From NCBI GenBank assembly GCA_030605085.1, contig JAUWBH010000051.1, positions 1-32,498 on the forward strand: a stretch of 32,498 bases of DNA, written 5' to 3'. Origin of the DNA: Promethearchaeota archaeon. GTDB lineage: Archaea; Asgardarchaeota; Lokiarchaeia; Sigynarchaeales; SOKP01. Positions within the stretch are counted from its first letter, which is position 1; each line of letters opens with the position of its first letter. The notes beneath the pieces were generated by a model. That model saw nothing but the letters and a program-made list of their open reading frames with translations, was not told the origin of the DNA and made no database searches. This document shows, one piece after another, positions 31,790-32,498 of the stretch. A program made the position numbers and the translations under genes.

Positions 31790-32274
31790 ATTATCACATC
31801 TTTTTCTTTTAATTTTTCATTTATCTTTTTTATATGAAATTTTGTTTTAAATTTGACTATATGAGTTAAATTCCAACTAATTAATGCATCCATTTCATAT
31901 TTAGTAGCTATAGCAATGTGAAGGGCATCATTATAATATTTTTTTGGAATAATACCCTCATTTACATAAATGTCTGCCAATTTTTCTGCTTCTTCTGAAC
32001 TTTCTAAAGCCCTCATTTTATACTTGTTAATAACATTCAAGAGTAATTCTTTCTTCTTAACTGAAGCTTGTTCAATTTCCAATAACACAATATCTGAAAT
32101 GAATACCTTATATTCATTTATTAAATTGAAAAACTCTTGAGTGATTTTCATTTTATCGGGAGCATCTTCAGCAAATAAAAAATTAATTACTGAAGTTTCC
32201 AAATATATTTTTATAATAATTCTCTTTTTTACTTTAATTATAATATCTATTTTTAAGTTTATATTTTCTTTCAT
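31762..32274 (-). CDS. PIN-domain ribonuclease toxin (VapC-like)
   Basis: 170 residues from ATG at 32274. The core starts KIYLETSVINFLFAED (the first strand, with Glu in place of the usual Asp), then SDIVLLEIEQA (conserved Glu), YYNDALHIAIAT (acidic Asp), and ALISWNLTHIVKF (the final Asp position reads Asn). The replaced acidic positions match a known PIN subgroup with the ETS/SWN pattern. The first ~20 residues (Ile/Lys-rich) precede the usual PIN start and may be an artefact of the only ATG. An antitoxin-like frame overlaps its end. Likely RNA target unknown. Confidence 0.8.
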   Translation of the reverse strand: MKENINLKIDIIIKVKKRIIIKIYLETSVINFLFAEDAPDKMKITQEFFNLINEYKVFISDIVLLEIEQASVKKKELLLNVINKYKMRALESSEEAEKLADIYVNEGIIPKKYYNDALHIAIATKYEMDALISWNLTHIVKFKTKFHIKKINEKLKEKDVIICTPEEMVY

Positions 32275-32461
32275 TTACTTCATTAAAATCGAAATGAGCT
32301 TTAATAGGGTCATTGTTAGATAGTTTTCTTACTATTTTCCATTTTCAATATTTTCCTTATTATTTATAATGACATTAATACTTACGAATGATTTAAAATT
32401 TTTCTACATATCACTTACATATCATACCCTTAAATAAAGTTTCCATTCTGTTCTTAAAAGC
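32275..32461. promoter_or_regulatory. Divergent intergenic region
   Basis: On the plus strand a TAAATAAA box (32431-32438) lies about 25 bases before the ATG at 32462. The words ACATATCA and ACATATCAT recur between about 32405 and 32425. No gene is seen here. Confidence 0.3.
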
Positions 32462-32498
32462 ATGGAAAGACTACAAATTTTAAAAGCGTCTCCTAATC
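32462..32498 (+). CDS. Possible start of a gene running off the window
   Basis: An ATG placed suitably after a TATA-like box opens a frame (MERLQILKASPN) that continues to the window edge. It is too short to identify. Confidence 0.35.
   Translation, partial: MERLQILKASPN

Noticed and set aside
1..32498. CRISPR array
   Set aside because: I saw no regularly spaced direct repeats with unique spacers; the repeats found are tandem, paired or promoter-associated.

Overview
The window is strongly AT-rich and looks like archaeal chromosome. Genes are preceded by TATA-type promoters, T-runs follow some genes, and TTG/GTG starts are frequent. The gene mix points to an Asgard archaeon (Promethearchaeota, perhaps Lokiarchaeia-like). 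Supporting genes are a single gelsolin-like domain on a coiled coil, two stand-alone roadblock-like proteins, a VTT-family membrane protein, and three membrane proteins ending in the same small longin/roadblock-like alpha-beta module. The lineage is inferred from protein character; no marker gene such as rRNA is present.

Layout. 1-178: 3' end of a GC-richer gene of unknown function. 275-3570 (-): tandem paralogous ~10-TM membrane proteins, one with a long Lys/Glu coiled-coil tail. 3764-6335 (-): hisB and a solitary adenine-N6 DNA methylase. 6438-9404 (+): a TrmO-like tRNA methyltransferase, then two paralogous 7-TM receptors with the shared C-terminal module. 9413-11937 (-): an unknown helical protein and citramalate synthase. 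12237-14805: zinc-ribbon/RDD protein, a small ORF with no canonical start codon, VTT protein, a 51-residue membrane protein, and the gelsolin-like protein. 14908-14991 (-): tRNA-Leu(CAG). 15375-17531 (-): P1B-type Zn/Cd/Pb ATPase. 17725-18778 (-): two roadblock-like proteins. 18960-22343: DUF166 protein diverging from an MFS-module fusion, followed by a degenerate tandem copy of the same divergent promoter region offset by exactly 2,275 bp. 22347-22769 (+): AbrB-type antitoxin with a truncated PIN toxin. 22796-23635 (+): kinase-like protein. 23723-26673 (+): tungstate ABC transporter tupABC. 26836-28954 (+): moaC-moaA-moaD-moaE, followed by a Cys-rich DUF3795-like protein and a small unknown. 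29960-31453 (+): mycothione-reductase-like flavoprotein between imperfect direct repeats. 31641-32274 (-): PIN toxin with a frameshifted downstream antitoxin. 32462-end (+): possible start of another gene.

The clearest functional unit is 23.7-29.0 kb: tungstate uptake coupled to pterin cofactor synthesis. The tupA and moaC promoters share an identical 17-base core, which fits joint supply of tungstopterin (or molybdopterin) enzymes. The most unusual theme is the repeated attachment of one cytoplasmic HxSG-type module to different membrane bodies (7-TM receptor-like twice, MFS transporter-like once), in a region that also carries free roadblock proteins. This looks like a lineage-specific membrane signalling or GTPase-regulator scaffold; that reading is inference.
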